From assembly GCA_963833655.1 (NCBI GenBank), contig CAWHYL010000005.1, forward strand, positions 124,001 through 188,000: a stretch of 64,000 nucleotides of DNA. Direction: 5' to 3'. How positions within the stretch are numbered: the first letter of the stretch is position 1; every line of letters begins with the position of its first letter. Made by a program: the position numbers and the translations under genes. The notes under the pieces are model-generated. The model worked only from the letters and a program-made list of their open reading frames with translations. It was not told the origin of the DNA and made no database searches. This document shows, piece by piece, positions 38,491 through 46,345 of the stretch. The DNA is from 3-1-20CM-4-69-9 sp963833655 (GTDB taxonomy: Bacteria; Actinomycetota; Thermoleophilia; Gaiellales; Gaiellaceae).

Positions 38491-39366
38491 GTGTTTGAGC
38501 GAACGAAGACTGGTCTACGTGAGATGCCTTCGAACGCAGCCTGGCTTCTGTCGCGAGTCGCGAAGCCTGCGGACTCCGGCGACGACAAGCAGAAGAATGT
38601 GTCGGTCGCCGTGTCTGCCGTAGCTCCGGCGGACTCCGTGGAGATCCGTGCGCGCCGTGCCCGAAACGCTGCCGAGCGCGCTCGAGAGGCCGAAGAGCGG
38701 GCGGTCGAGGCCGCCCGTGAGTCAAAGGCGCTAGCCGACCGCGCTCGATGCGTGAGCGAGGCTGGTCGCGCGCGCATCGACGAGGTCGAGCGCGAAACCG
38801 CGCGCGCGGTCAAGCAGCGAATCGAAGATGCCCAGAAGGCGGCCGACGAGCTCGTGCGGCGCGAACGCGAAGACGCAGAGGCCGATGCCGACGAGCGGCT
38901 CCAAGAGGTCGAAGACGAGGTCGAGGACGAGATTGCCGAAGCTGAGACGAGCGCGGAGGAGTCACAACAGCGGGCGGAGGAGCTCGTCGAGGACGCCGCC
39001 GAGGCACTGGCGGAGGCGCGACGGCTGGCCGACGAAGCGGCGGAAGCTGCGCGCGATGCCGCCGAGGAAGCCGGCCGACAGGCGCAGCAACTCACGAATG
39101 AAGCGCAGCAGCGGGCGCGCGAGGCGGAGGCGCGTGTCGAAGCCGTCGAGCAGCTGCGAGCGCAAACGAGCGCCGCTGCGAAGGAAACGGCACGCGTGCT
39201 CGAGCGAGAAGCCCCAGAGGGTCTCGATGCTTATAGAAAGCCGGAGCTGGTCGAGTTGGCGGCGAGTATCGGCATCGAGAGAAGCACCGAGATGACCAAA
39301 GGAGAGCTGGTCGACGTCATCACGAAGGCCGCTCGGCAGCGCGGCAGGGAAGGAGCCCGATCATGA
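38491..39366 (+). CDS. Coiled-coil protein with C-terminal Rho_N/SAP-like domain
   Basis: A 291-residue protein. After a 60-residue N part come about 175 residues of unbroken highly charged coiled coil (Glu/Ala/Arg/Asp heptads such as EAERAREAEERAVEAARES). The last 45 (LDAYRKPELVELAASIGIERSTEMTKGELVDVITKAA) form a Rho N-terminal/SAP-like helical fold that in other proteins binds nucleic acid. The frame is open upstream to 38413; I chose the GTG at 38491, which has AAGGGG upstream and lies after the promoter. The stop overlaps the next start (ATGA). Function is unknown; a nucleoid or RNA-tethering role is a guess. Confidence 0.72.
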   Translation: MFERTKTGLREMPSNAAWLLSRVAKPADSGDDKQKNVSVAVSAVAPADSVEIRARRARNAAERAREAEERAVEAARESKALADRARCVSEAGRARIDEVERETARAVKQRIEDAQKAADELVRREREDAEADADERLQEVEDEVEDEIAEAETSAEESQQRAEELVEDAAEALAEARRLADEAAEAARDAAEEAGRQAQQLTNEAQQRAREAEARVEAVEQLRAQTSAAAKETARVLEREAPEGLDAYRKPELVELAASIGIERSTEMTKGELVDVITKAARQRGREGARS

Positions 39367-39551
39367 GACTTCACCGGACGAAGAGCGAACCGCAGCGGAT
39401 GCTCGACAACGTCGGCGACACCATCGCTGAGCAGGTCGGGTCGCACCGAGGAACACTTCTGAAGGCGGCGGTCATTGCCGGCGGTGCCGCCGTCCTCACG
39501 GCGGGAAGCGCGGCGATCTCCTCGCGTCGGCGGTCGGAAGGCGACTCGTGA
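39363..39551 (+). CDS. Small membrane-associated protein
   Basis: A 62-residue protein with a hydrophilic start and one hydrophobic helix (LLKAAVIAGGAAVLTAGSAAI, about 32-52) ended by basic SSRRR. It overlaps the genes on both sides by 4 bases, so it is translated with the coiled-coil protein. No family is recognised. Confidence 0.65.
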   Translation: MRLHRTKSEPQRMLDNVGDTIAEQVGSHRGTLLKAAVIAGGAAVLTAGSAAISSRRRSEGDS

Positions 39552-39862
39552 GTCGCCGCGGTCGCACCGCACCGCGAAAGGGGACACCTTCGCTGGCACT
39601 CACAGCAGTCGCTGATCACGGCCGACGTCTTTCAGATGGAGCGCTGGTTCAGGCGTCTGTCCGCGCGCGGCTGCTGGGCGTACCGCTCTTGCGCCTGGAC
39701 GCGACCGTCGTGCTCGTGCCCAGCGCTGTCACCACATCATCTCCTGCAGTCGCCATCGGCGAAGGGCTGCCGGAGGCGGTCCGCAGCATCAACGAGGGAG
39801 CCGACGTCCTTGCACGGCTTGCGGCGCACAACGGGCGCCGCAAGCGGTTCGATCGCGTCTAG
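39548..39862 (+). CDS. Small hypothetical protein
   Basis: A 104-residue soluble protein with a basic start (VSRRGRTAPRKG), a central beta-like part (LGVPLLRLDATVVLVPSAV) and a helical end (EAVRSINEGADVLARLAAHNGRR). Its GTG overlaps the previous stop (GTGA). Third gene of the SigB-like operon. Function is unknown. Confidence 0.6.
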   Translation: MSRRGRTAPRKGTPSLALTAVADHGRRLSDGALVQASVRARLLGVPLLRLDATVVLVPSAVTTSSPAVAIGEGLPEAVRSINEGADVLARLAAHNGRRKRFDRV

Positions 39863-39878
39863 TGGCTGAGCTCGCCGC

Positions 39879-40007
39879 CTAGAGATAGCCGACGAGGAGC
39901 AGGATCAGCGCGATGATCAGAATGACGAAGAGCCAGTTGCTGATCGCAACCCCGCCGATGATGGCGAAGATGATCAGCAACAGGACCAGTAGCCATAGGA
40001 GTGCCAT
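39879..40007 (-). CDS. Small hydrophobic protein (42 residues)
   Basis: Almost wholly hydrophobic with two helices (ALLWLLVLLLIIFAIIGGV and WLFVILIIALILLLVGYL). Proteins of this size and pattern are annotated as hydrophobic proteins in many actinobacteria and often sit with stress genes. The ATG at 40007 is divergent from the next gene. Longer frame upstream looks like a shadow. Confidence 0.6.
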   Translation of the reverse strand: MALLWLLVLLLIIFAIIGGVAISNWLFVILIIALILLLVGYL

Positions 40008-40082
40008 AGCCGCCTCGTAGCCGGTTTCGCGGTTCGCGAAAACGCGGAAATTGGCGTGCAACCGAAACGAGGAGGGTTTTAC

Positions 40083-40401
40083 ATGGCGACACAGGTACGA
40101 GGTCCGTCGGAGCGGAACCTGGACTGGCGTGAACGCTGGGGTGCACCGCGCCGGCACGTTCACGACACGGAGACTCGCCCGTTCTTCCTCACGAGCGAGT
40201 TCCTCGTCTACGTGCTGCTCTTGATGGGCCTCGCGATCACGGCGGGATCGTCCGACACGGTCGACGCCCGGTTCTTTTGGGAATGGGCGACGCTCGCGAC
40301 GATCGCGTATATGCTCAGCCGCGGCCTCGCAAAAGTCCGGCAGCCGGAGCCGCGCGTGGGATCCCCGCGAGGATCTCGACACCGACCGAGACCGGCGCTA
40401 G
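40083..40401 (+). pseudogene. Conserved actinobacterial membrane protein with a +1 frameshift
   Basis: The product begins MATQVRGPSERNLDWRERWG, has two transmembrane helices (FLVYVLLLMGLAITAGS and the helix ending YMLSRGLAK). In other actinobacteria this family continues as LSRGLAKSGSR. Here the frame breaks in the run AAAA of GCAAAAGTCC at about 40331-40336. Dropping one A gives AKSGSRSRAWDPREDLD and a TAG at 40399-40401, 3 bases into the end of the convergent gene. Without correction the frame runs 1.2 kb antisense to that gene. GAGGAGGG precedes the ATG. The shift may be real or a sequencing error. Confidence 0.72.
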
Positions 40402-42512
40402 CAGGCACCGGTCTCGTCCGCCAGCGCGACGCCGGTGACGAGGACTCCGCCCGAGCGCGCGTAGCTCACAAACGACGCCTCACTCCGCGGGTCGCCGTAG
40501 ATCGGCGAATACCGCGGTGCAGTGACACGCACGTCGGCATAGCCGTTCGGCGGCACGCAGACGGGGAGCTGACGGCTCTGCGGCTGCGTGCCGACCTTGG
40601 CGCTCCAGGCAGACTCGTTCGACCGGAGGCTGACCTCGCGCGGCGCGACGTCGCTCGGCGCACGCACCGAGACGGTGATGTAACGCCGCTCTGGCGAAGT
40701 CGCTCGCGGGCTCGCGAAGACGCGGATCGTGCCGGTCTTCTTCGGGATCGTCCAGCCGTCCCGATAGAGGCCGAGCCCGAGCCATTGCGCGCGCCACGGG
40801 CGCTCCGCTCGGATGAGCTCGACGCCGCGGTCGACGCCGATCACCTTGCCCGCGAGCCCGAACCGCGTCTCCGCGACCGCCTGCGTGACGTAGTCCGTCG
40901 GCGAAACGTTCGCGCGCCCAGTGGTGCGGTCGAAGGTCAGGCCGGTCGTCGGGAACGTCTCGGGGGTGCCGGTGAATGCTCCGTCGTAAACGGCCGCGCG
41001 CCGGACCGACGCGTTCCAGAACTCGACGTTCCACCAGTACGCGACGTTCTCCCAGTAGTTCCCGTACAGCAAGGGATACGGAATCATCGTGACGTCCGCG
41101 CCGGCGCCGACCTTGCGGTCGACCCAGTCGAACACGGTGCTCTGATCGAGGGTCACCGGACGGCCGCTGGTGCCGTCGTGGCCGAGGAGTCGCGCGAACG
41201 CGGCGGCCGTCTGGACAGGCGCGAGGACGATCGCGAGGGCCGCGAGCGCGACCGCAACGCGCCGTCCCGCCAGCAGCAGCAGCAGCATCACCACGATCGC
41301 AACGAAGGCGAGCAGGAGCTCGGCGCCGCTCTCGGACCCGCCGATCCTCAGCAGCGTCTCGTTCATGTACGCAACCGGCGAGTCGACGTTGAGCTTCCCG
41401 AAGCTGATCACCGGCACGAATGCGAACGCAAGCGCGAGCAGGCCCCCGCTCGCGAAGATCGCCCACCTTTTCCATATGCGCTCCAGCAGCATCGCGACGA
41501 ACGCGATCAGCAGCAGCGGAACGACGTAGAACAGGTAGCGGTCGTGGAGACGGCCGGCACCGAAGCGGAGGTCGTACGACGTCACCTCGAGGAGCAGCGC
41601 GACGACGGCGACTCCCGAGATGCTCGCGAAGGCGCGCTGCGAGCGTGAGCGCTCCTGCACGACGGACGACAGCAGCCACGCGATGCCGAGCACGAACGGC
41701 ACGATTCCCGTCCCGAGCCCGAGCGGCGCGAGGTGCTCGAGGAGCGAGCGTGGCATGCCGCTCGGGGCGACATTGCCCTCGGCGGTGATCGAGTAGGTGC
41801 CGAGGGCCCGGGAGAGGTTGCCGGTCGCAGCCAACGCGACCACTGCGACGGCGAGCACGGCGTAGACGCCTGTGAGCAGGCGGTGCTCGGACAGAAGCTG
41901 GCGCGGTGCCGGCCGATCGAGCAGAAGCGCCGGGGGCACGACCGCGAGCAGGACCGTGAACTGCGTCCGCGCCAGCACCGCAACACCGATCGCGACGAGC
42001 AGCAGCGCGTCGTTCCGCAGGCGGGGAGCGACCGCGCTGTTGTGCAGCGCGAGCATCGCCCAGAGAAACGCGGGGTAGGCGACGGCCTCCGTCATCAGGA
42101 ACGAGGCGAGCACGATCCACGGGAGGCAGACCGTCAGCGCCGCGACGACGTACGCCAGCCGGCTGCCGTTCGTGACCCGACGAGCGAGGAGAAACGCCGG
42201 GATCGCCGCCGAGCTCATCACAAAGGCGTTGAGCAGGTGTCCGTCGCGGAGGCCGGCGGGCACGAGGCCGCCGCCGAAGAGCGGCGCGAGCAGCAGCGGA
42301 TAGAGCTGGTTGACGTTTCCGATCAGCTCCCCGTGGACGTGCGGGAGCGGCGAGCGCAGCTGAGCCACGCTGATCGCGAGCCGCTCGTAGAGCAGCTCGT
42401 CGGTCATGACGTACCAGTCCACGACCCGGGTCGTCAGGATCGCAAGGACGCCGCCGAGCGCGAGCCAGAGCGTCGCGAGCGGGATCCAGGCCCTGACGCC
42501 GAGGCGGCTCAC
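40398..42512 (-). CDS. Large polytopic membrane protein, glycosyltransferase-like
   Basis: A 704-residue protein with about 11-12 transmembrane helices in the first 440 residues and a soluble C-terminal domain (about 470-704). The first outside loop holds an acidic motif (YVMTDELLYERLAISVA), and helices resemble GT-C polyprenyl-phosphate sugar transferases such as dolichyl-phosphate mannosyltransferases, where acidic loop residues are catalytic. The soluble part is beta-rich. The GTG at 42512 begins the first helix; the frame stays open upstream but without coding character. Donor and acceptor cannot be inferred. Confidence 0.75.
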   Translation of the reverse strand: MSRLGVRAWIPLATLWLALGGVLAILTTRVVDWYVMTDELLYERLAISVAQLRSPLPHVHGELIGNVNQLYPLLLAPLFGGGLVPAGLRDGHLLNAFVMSSAAIPAFLLARRVTNGSRLAYVVAALTVCLPWIVLASFLMTEAVAYPAFLWAMLALHNSAVAPRLRNDALLLVAIGVAVLARTQFTVLLAVVPPALLLDRPAPRQLLSEHRLLTGVYAVLAVAVVALAATGNLSRALGTYSITAEGNVAPSGMPRSLLEHLAPLGLGTGIVPFVLGIAWLLSSVVQERSRSQRAFASISGVAVVALLLEVTSYDLRFGAGRLHDRYLFYVVPLLLIAFVAMLLERIWKRWAIFASGGLLALAFAFVPVISFGKLNVDSPVAYMNETLLRIGGSESGAELLLAFVAIVVMLLLLLAGRRVAVALAALAIVLAPVQTAAAFARLLGHDGTSGRPVTLDQSTVFDWVDRKVGAGADVTMIPYPLLYGNYWENVAYWWNVEFWNASVRRAAVYDGAFTGTPETFPTTGLTFDRTTGRANVSPTDYVTQAVAETRFGLAGKVIGVDRGVELIRAERPWRAQWLGLGLYRDGWTIPKKTGTIRVFASPRATSPERRYITVSVRAPSDVAPREVSLRSNESAWSAKVGTQPQSRQLPVCVPPNGYADVRVTAPRYSPIYGDPRSEASFVSYARSGGVLVTGVALADETGAC

Positions 42513-42529
42513 GGGCGCCGAAGGTACAC

Positions 42530-42554
42530 GTTTGGATGGCCCTCCGGCGGGTAG
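42530..42554 (+). promoter_or_regulatory. SigB-like promoter for the YciF-like gene
   Basis: GTTTGG-N13-GGGTAG, the closest match in the window to the actinobacterial SigB consensus, 38 bases before the ATG. The target is a YciF-type stress protein, a family known to be stress-induced in other bacteria. Confidence 0.65.
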
Positions 42555-42592
42555 CCCTCCCTGGACCGAAATCAAGACGACAAGGGGGTCAG

Positions 42593-43084
42593 ATGGCGAA
42601 GATCGAGACGCCGCAAGAGCTGTTCGTCCACAAGCTCGGCGCCGCGCTGACGATGGAGGAGACCATCCTCGAGATGCTGGAGAAGCTCCACGAGGAGGCC
42701 TCCGATCCACAGCTGCAGCGCAACCTGCAGCAGCACTACAAGGAGACGCAGCAGCACGTCGCCAACCTGCAGCAGATCTTCCAGGCGCTCGGCGAGGAGC
42801 CCGAGAAGCAACCGTGTCCCGCGATCGAGGGTCTCGAGAAGGAAGGCGAGCAGAACATCAAGCAGGCCGACGATTCGCTCGTCGACGCAGTCATCCTGGG
42901 CGGGGTGATCGAGACCGAGCACCATGAGATCGCGGTCTACGACGGCCTGATCATCAAGGCCGAGCAGATGGACGACCAGGACATCGTCGCTCTCCTGCAC
43001 GAGAACCTCGAGCAGGAGGAGGCCGCACTCGACAAGGCCGTGAAGGCCAGCGAGCACTCGGCCAAGCAGCTCGTCCGAAGCTGA
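42593..43084 (+). CDS. YciF/DUF892 ferritin-like protein
   Basis: A 163-residue four-helix ferritin-like protein. Matches to the family: PQELFVHKLGAALTMEETILEMLEKLHEEASDPQLQ, then QHYKETQQHVANLQQIFQALGEEP and EHHEIAVYDGLIIKAEQM. Di-iron ligand Glu and His residues are in the expected helices (ETEHHEI). YciF proteins are induced by osmotic or general stress; function is uncertain. AAGGGGG precedes the ATG. The gene has its own promoter and a strong terminator, so it is a single unit. Confidence 0.88.
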   Translation: MAKIETPQELFVHKLGAALTMEETILEMLEKLHEEASDPQLQRNLQQHYKETQQHVANLQQIFQALGEEPEKQPCPAIEGLEKEGEQNIKQADDSLVDAVILGGVIETEHHEIAVYDGLIIKAEQMDDQDIVALLHENLEQEEAALDKAVKASEHSAKQLVRS

Positions 43085-43093
43085 GAGAACCGG

Positions 43094-43117
43094 GCGGCGC
43101 GGCTTCGGCCGCGCCGC
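43094..43117 (+). terminator. Strong UUCG terminator after the YciF-like gene
   Basis: Perfect 10-bp stem GCGGCGCGGC / GCCGCGCCGC with a TTCG tetraloop, followed by TCTTCATT. It is the best intrinsic terminator in the window. Confidence 0.85.
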
Positions 43118-43134
43118 TCTTCATTATTGGGGTC

Positions 43135-44238
43135 GTGTCCGCGGAGCGGGAGGAGCTCGAGAGGGCCTGGGCGGCGCTCGCCGAACGCGAGCGCGTGGTG
43201 AGCGAGACCGTTGCGCGACGGTCGGCGGAAATCGACGCCCGCACGCGCCGCTACGAGGAGATCGCGGCAGACCTCGACGTGCGGTCGCGGATCATCGACG
43301 AGTCGGAGGAGGAGCTGCGTACGCGTGAGCAGCGGGTCGCGCTCGCCGAGGAGGAGCTCCGCGACCGGCAGGCGGACATCGCGCAGGCAGCCGCCGAGGC
43401 GGAGCGCCTGCGCGAGCGTGCGCGCGAGCTCGACGTGCGCGCAAGCGAGCTCCGAATGCTCGGCGCAGAGCTCGAGGAGCGCGCCGAGTGGATCGCGGCT
43501 GCGAGCGAGGCGCTCGTCGGCCAGGAGCGACGCGCCGAAGAGCTCGCAGCGCGGGAGGCGGATGTCGAGCGGCGCGCCGCGCAGATCACGCAGCAGGAGG
43601 CCGTCCAGGCGACGGCGATGCGGGAGCTCGAGGCGCGTGCGGCCGCGCTCGATGCGCGCTCCGCCGCGCTCGACGCTCGGGGACGGAGGCTCGACGCCGC
43701 GGACGCGGCGCTGAAGCCGCGCGCCGCGGCGGTCTCGCAGCAGGAGCGCGCCGTAGCGGCGCGGCAGGTGGAGGTCGACGAGCTCGCTGCGCGGCTCGTG
43801 GGCCGTGAGGAGCAGCTCGGCAAGCGCGCGGCAGCTCTCGCGCAGCAGGAGACGGCGCTCGCTCGGCAGCTGCGTGACACGCGCGAGCACGAGGCGCGGC
43901 TCGCGCGCCTGGACGAGCGCGGCCAGCACCTGAACGAGCGCGAGCTTGCGTTGGAGCGCGCGGGTGCCGAGCTCGCAGAGCGGAGCGCGTGGCTCACCGA
44001 TGCGCTGGCCCGCCTCGAGGCACGGGAGGTCGACGTCGCGGACCGCGAGCGACACGCGGCGGCAGCGGAGGCGCGGCTCGCGCGGCAGGACGAGGAGCTG
44101 GGACTGCGCCTCGCGGCGCTGAACGACCGCGACCGCCGGCTCGGAGAGCAGGAGCAGATGCTTTTCGACCGGCGCCGCCGCCTGCGCGAAGAGGAGCTCG
44201 ATCAGAGCGGAGCGGAGCCCGGGCCCGCAGGACCGTGA
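43135..44238 (+). CDS. Long coiled-coil protein
   Basis: A 367-residue protein made almost wholly of charged coiled coil (Glu, Ala, Arg, Leu), e.g. LERAWAALAERERVVSETVARRSAEIDARTRRYEEIAADLD. Repeats of DARSAALDARGRRLDAADAAL and DERGQHLNERELALERA are seen. No membrane segment or cysteine. Likely a structural or scaffold rod; no family is recognised. It begins 17 bases after the terminator and its own promoter is not visible. Confidence 0.72.
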   Translation: MSAEREELERAWAALAERERVVSETVARRSAEIDARTRRYEEIAADLDVRSRIIDESEEELRTREQRVALAEEELRDRQADIAQAAAEAERLRERARELDVRASELRMLGAELEERAEWIAAASEALVGQERRAEELAAREADVERRAAQITQQEAVQATAMRELEARAAALDARSAALDARGRRLDAADAALKPRAAAVSQQERAVAARQVEVDELAARLVGREEQLGKRAAALAQQETALARQLRDTREHEARLARLDERGQHLNERELALERAGAELAERSAWLTDALARLEAREVDVADRERHAAAAEARLARQDEELGLRLAALNDRDRRLGEQEQMLFDRRRRLREEELDQSGAEPGPAGP

Positions 44239-44242
44239 GCAC

Positions 44243-44737
44243 TTAGACCCAGTAGGCCATCAGGATCGCGTCGACGTAGCCGTCGCCGCGGCGGTAGTGC
44301 TCCTTCCGGTAGCCCTCACGCACGAACCCGAACTTCTCGTACAGCGCGATCGCAGCCGTGTTCCACGGGAACACGTGCAGCTCGAGCTTGCGGACGCCCG
44401 CCTCGCGTCCCCACGTCGCCGCGGCCTCCAGCAAGGCCGTGCCGACGCCGCGGCGGCGATGCGCCTGCGCGACCATCAGTCCGAGATCGGCGACGTGCGC
44501 GCTCGCGGGATGCTGGTCCCGCGCGACGGACAGCCGCCCGACGATCAGCCCGTCGTCTTCCGCGACGAAGACCGCCGCGTTCGGGTAGCGGCGAATCGCG
44601 CGCAGGTAGCGCCGCTCGTCGGCGGCGTCGCGCCAGCCGTTCGTCGTGACGAGCCAGCCCTCGGGCTCCGAGCCGACGGCGTCGCCGAGCTCCTTCAGCC
44701 CCTGCGCGTCACCCGGCTCGGCGCGGCGGACGATCAT
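44243..44737 (-). CDS. GNAT-family N-acetyltransferase
   Basis: A 164-residue acetyl-CoA-dependent transferase. Motif A is VAQAHRRRGVGTALLEAAATWG (about 89-110) and the C-terminal NTAAIALYEKFGFVREGYRKEHYR is typical of RimI/RimJ- or spermidine-acetyltransferase-like enzymes. Substrate is unknown. It overlaps the gamma-glutamyltransferase by 4 bases and so is in one operon with it. Confidence 0.87.
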   Translation of the reverse strand: MIVRRAEPGDAQGLKELGDAVGSEPEGWLVTTNGWRDAADERRYLRAIRRYPNAAVFVAEDDGLIVGRLSVARDQHPASAHVADLGLMVAQAHRRRGVGTALLEAAATWGREAGVRKLELHVFPWNTAAIALYEKFGFVREGYRKEHYRRGDGYVDAILMAYWV

Positions 44738-46206
44738 CCGACGACCACGCCTGCGCCGCCGCGCCGCGGGTCGCCGGCGGCGGCGAGCTCGCCGTCCTCG
44801 AGCGCGACCGCGGCCGCGCCGCCGAAGAAGAGGTTGCGGTTGCGCCAGCGAGCGACGTTCCAGCCCAGCCGCTCCAGCTTGTCGAGCTCGTCCGGGTCGT
44901 GGCCCCCCTCGCAGTGCAGCACGTCCTGCTCGTCGAGGTGGACGCGCGGTCGGTCGATGGCGTCCGCGACCGGGAGACCGTGACCGACGACGTTGGCGAC
45001 GATCTGCAGCACCGCTCCGCGCAGCCGCAGCGAGCCGGCACTGCCGACGACCAGATGCGGCGCGCCGCCGCGCAGCACGAGCGAGGGGCTCATCCCCGAC
45101 GACAGCCGCTTGCCGGCGGCCGGCGTCCGGGCGATGTCGAACTCGCCGATCATGTTGTTCATGTGGATGCCGGTGCCAGGCACCACGATGCCGGAGCCGG
45201 CGCCCGTCGACGCCGTGAGCGCAACCGCGTTTCCGCGTCCGTCGAGCACCGAGATGTGCGTCGTCCCGCGCGTGACGACCGCGCCGCCGAGCTCGAGCGC
45301 GCGCAGCAGCCCTCGTCCTGCCGGCGCCTGCAGCTGTTCGCGCATGACGCGTGCGAGCGCGTCGATTGCCTCGGCGGTCCCGGGCTTCCCGACCCCGAGC
45401 TCTTCGAGCAGCGGCAAGCCGTACGCGATCAGCACGCCGCCGCGCGAGGGCGGCGGGTTCGAGTAGAACTCCTCGCCGCAGAAGCGCGTACGCACGGGAC
45501 GGCGGCGGATGACGCGGTACTCGCTCAGGTCACGCTGTGTGAAGCAGCCGCCGCCGGCGCGGATGTGCGCGACGATCCGCGCGCCGAGCTCGCCGGTATA
45601 GAGCTCCTGCGCGCCGTTCTCGGCAAGGAGTTCCAGCGTGTCCGCGAGGTCGTGCTGCACGAGCGTGTCGCCGACGACGAGCGCGCCGCCGTCGTGCTCG
45701 TAGATCGCGTTCGCCTCGGGCGTGTGGCGGAGGATCAGGTCGAGGATGCGGTGCAGGTAGGCCTGGCCGTCGTTGAGCTGCACGCCGGTCCGCGCGAGCT
45801 CGATCGCAGGCCCGAACAGCTCGCGCCACGGCAGGCGTCCGAACGCTCGGTGCGCCGTCTCGAGCCCGAGCGCAGCGCCGGGGATCCCGCACGACGCAGC
45901 GCCGATGTGGAACCGCTGCGTCGAGCCGCCGCTGAAGTCGACGTCGACGTGATCCATCTTGTGCGACGCGGGCGCGTCGCCGAGGCCCGGGACGGCGGTG
46001 AAGAAGTCGAACACACGGGTGGTCTTGTCGCGCCCGCGGTGCACGAGCATGAAGCCGCCGGCGCCCGGCCCGGTGAGCGGGCTTTCGGCAACCCACGAGA
46101 CGAGCGCAGCGCCGACGGCCGCGTCGACCGCGTTGCCTCCGGCTTCGAGCACCTGCGCGCCCGCGCGTGCGGTGAGCGCATGTCCGCCTGCGACTGCCCC
46201 TTTCAT
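44734..46206 (-). CDS. Gamma-glutamyltransferase family protein
   Basis: A 490-residue Ntn-hydrolase precursor that would self-cleave and transfer or hydrolyse gamma-glutamyl groups (glutathione-like or other amides). The nucleophile Thr315 lies in RGTTHISVLDGRGNAVALT (cleavage just before it), and NNMIGEFD, SSGMSPSLVLRGG and VVGSAGSLRLRG form the small subunit. No signal peptide is evident, so it may be cytosolic. I chose the ATG at 46206 because family similarity starts there (KGAVAGGHALTARAGAQVLEAGGNAVDAA). It leads the GNAT gene. Confidence 0.88.
   Translation of the reverse strand: MKGAVAGGHALTARAGAQVLEAGGNAVDAAVGAALVSWVAESPLTGPGAGGFMLVHRGRDKTTRVFDFFTAVPGLGDAPASHKMDHVDVDFSGGSTQRFHIGAASCGIPGAALGLETAHRAFGRLPWRELFGPAIELARTGVQLNDGQAYLHRILDLILRHTPEANAIYEHDGGALVVGDTLVQHDLADTLELLAENGAQELYTGELGARIVAHIRAGGGCFTQRDLSEYRVIRRRPVRTRFCGEEFYSNPPPSRGGVLIAYGLPLLEELGVGKPGTAEAIDALARVMREQLQAPAGRGLLRALELGGAVVTRGTTHISVLDGRGNAVALTASTGAGSGIVVPGTGIHMNNMIGEFDIARTPAAGKRLSSGMSPSLVLRGGAPHLVVGSAGSLRLRGAVLQIVANVVGHGLPVADAIDRPRVHLDEQDVLHCEGGHDPDELDKLERLGWNVARWRNRNLFFGGAAAVALEDGELAAAGDPRRGGAGVVVG
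45172..45184. repeat. Perfect 13-base palindrome GGTGCC-A-GGCACC in the GGT gene
   Basis: The longest-armed copy with flanking G/C of the GTGCCNGGCAC family, encoding V-P-G-T just before the small-subunit glycine-rich segment. Confidence 0.6.
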
Positions 46207-46345
46207 GCGGGAAGGGTAGACCCGCACCGGCCGCTCGGCGCGGGTCTGCTGGGAGTTGCCGCAGCTGGCTCGCGAGGTGCGTTATCGAGTAGACGCGCGC
46301 ACGGCGCGCGACTCGCGCCGTGCTGGGAAAGTTCCCTCGTTCGAG

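Noticed and set aside
40029..40060. GTTTCG...GGAAAT as another SigB-like promoter upstream of 40083
   Set aside because: Spacer is 16 and the -10 lacks GGG; too weak to include with the others.
40056..41648. 530-residue plus-strand ORF
   Set aside because: Only its first 85 residues are a real protein; the rest is a frameshifted run antisense to the membrane protein gene.
43135..44238. Apparent tandem repeats
   Set aside because: Periodicity comes from coiled-coil heptads; DNA units are not conserved enough to be repeats.
46325..46340. GGGAA-AG-TTCCC dyad between ftsZ and GGT
   Set aside because: Only 5-bp arms; not distinguishable from chance although similar in style to other palindromes.
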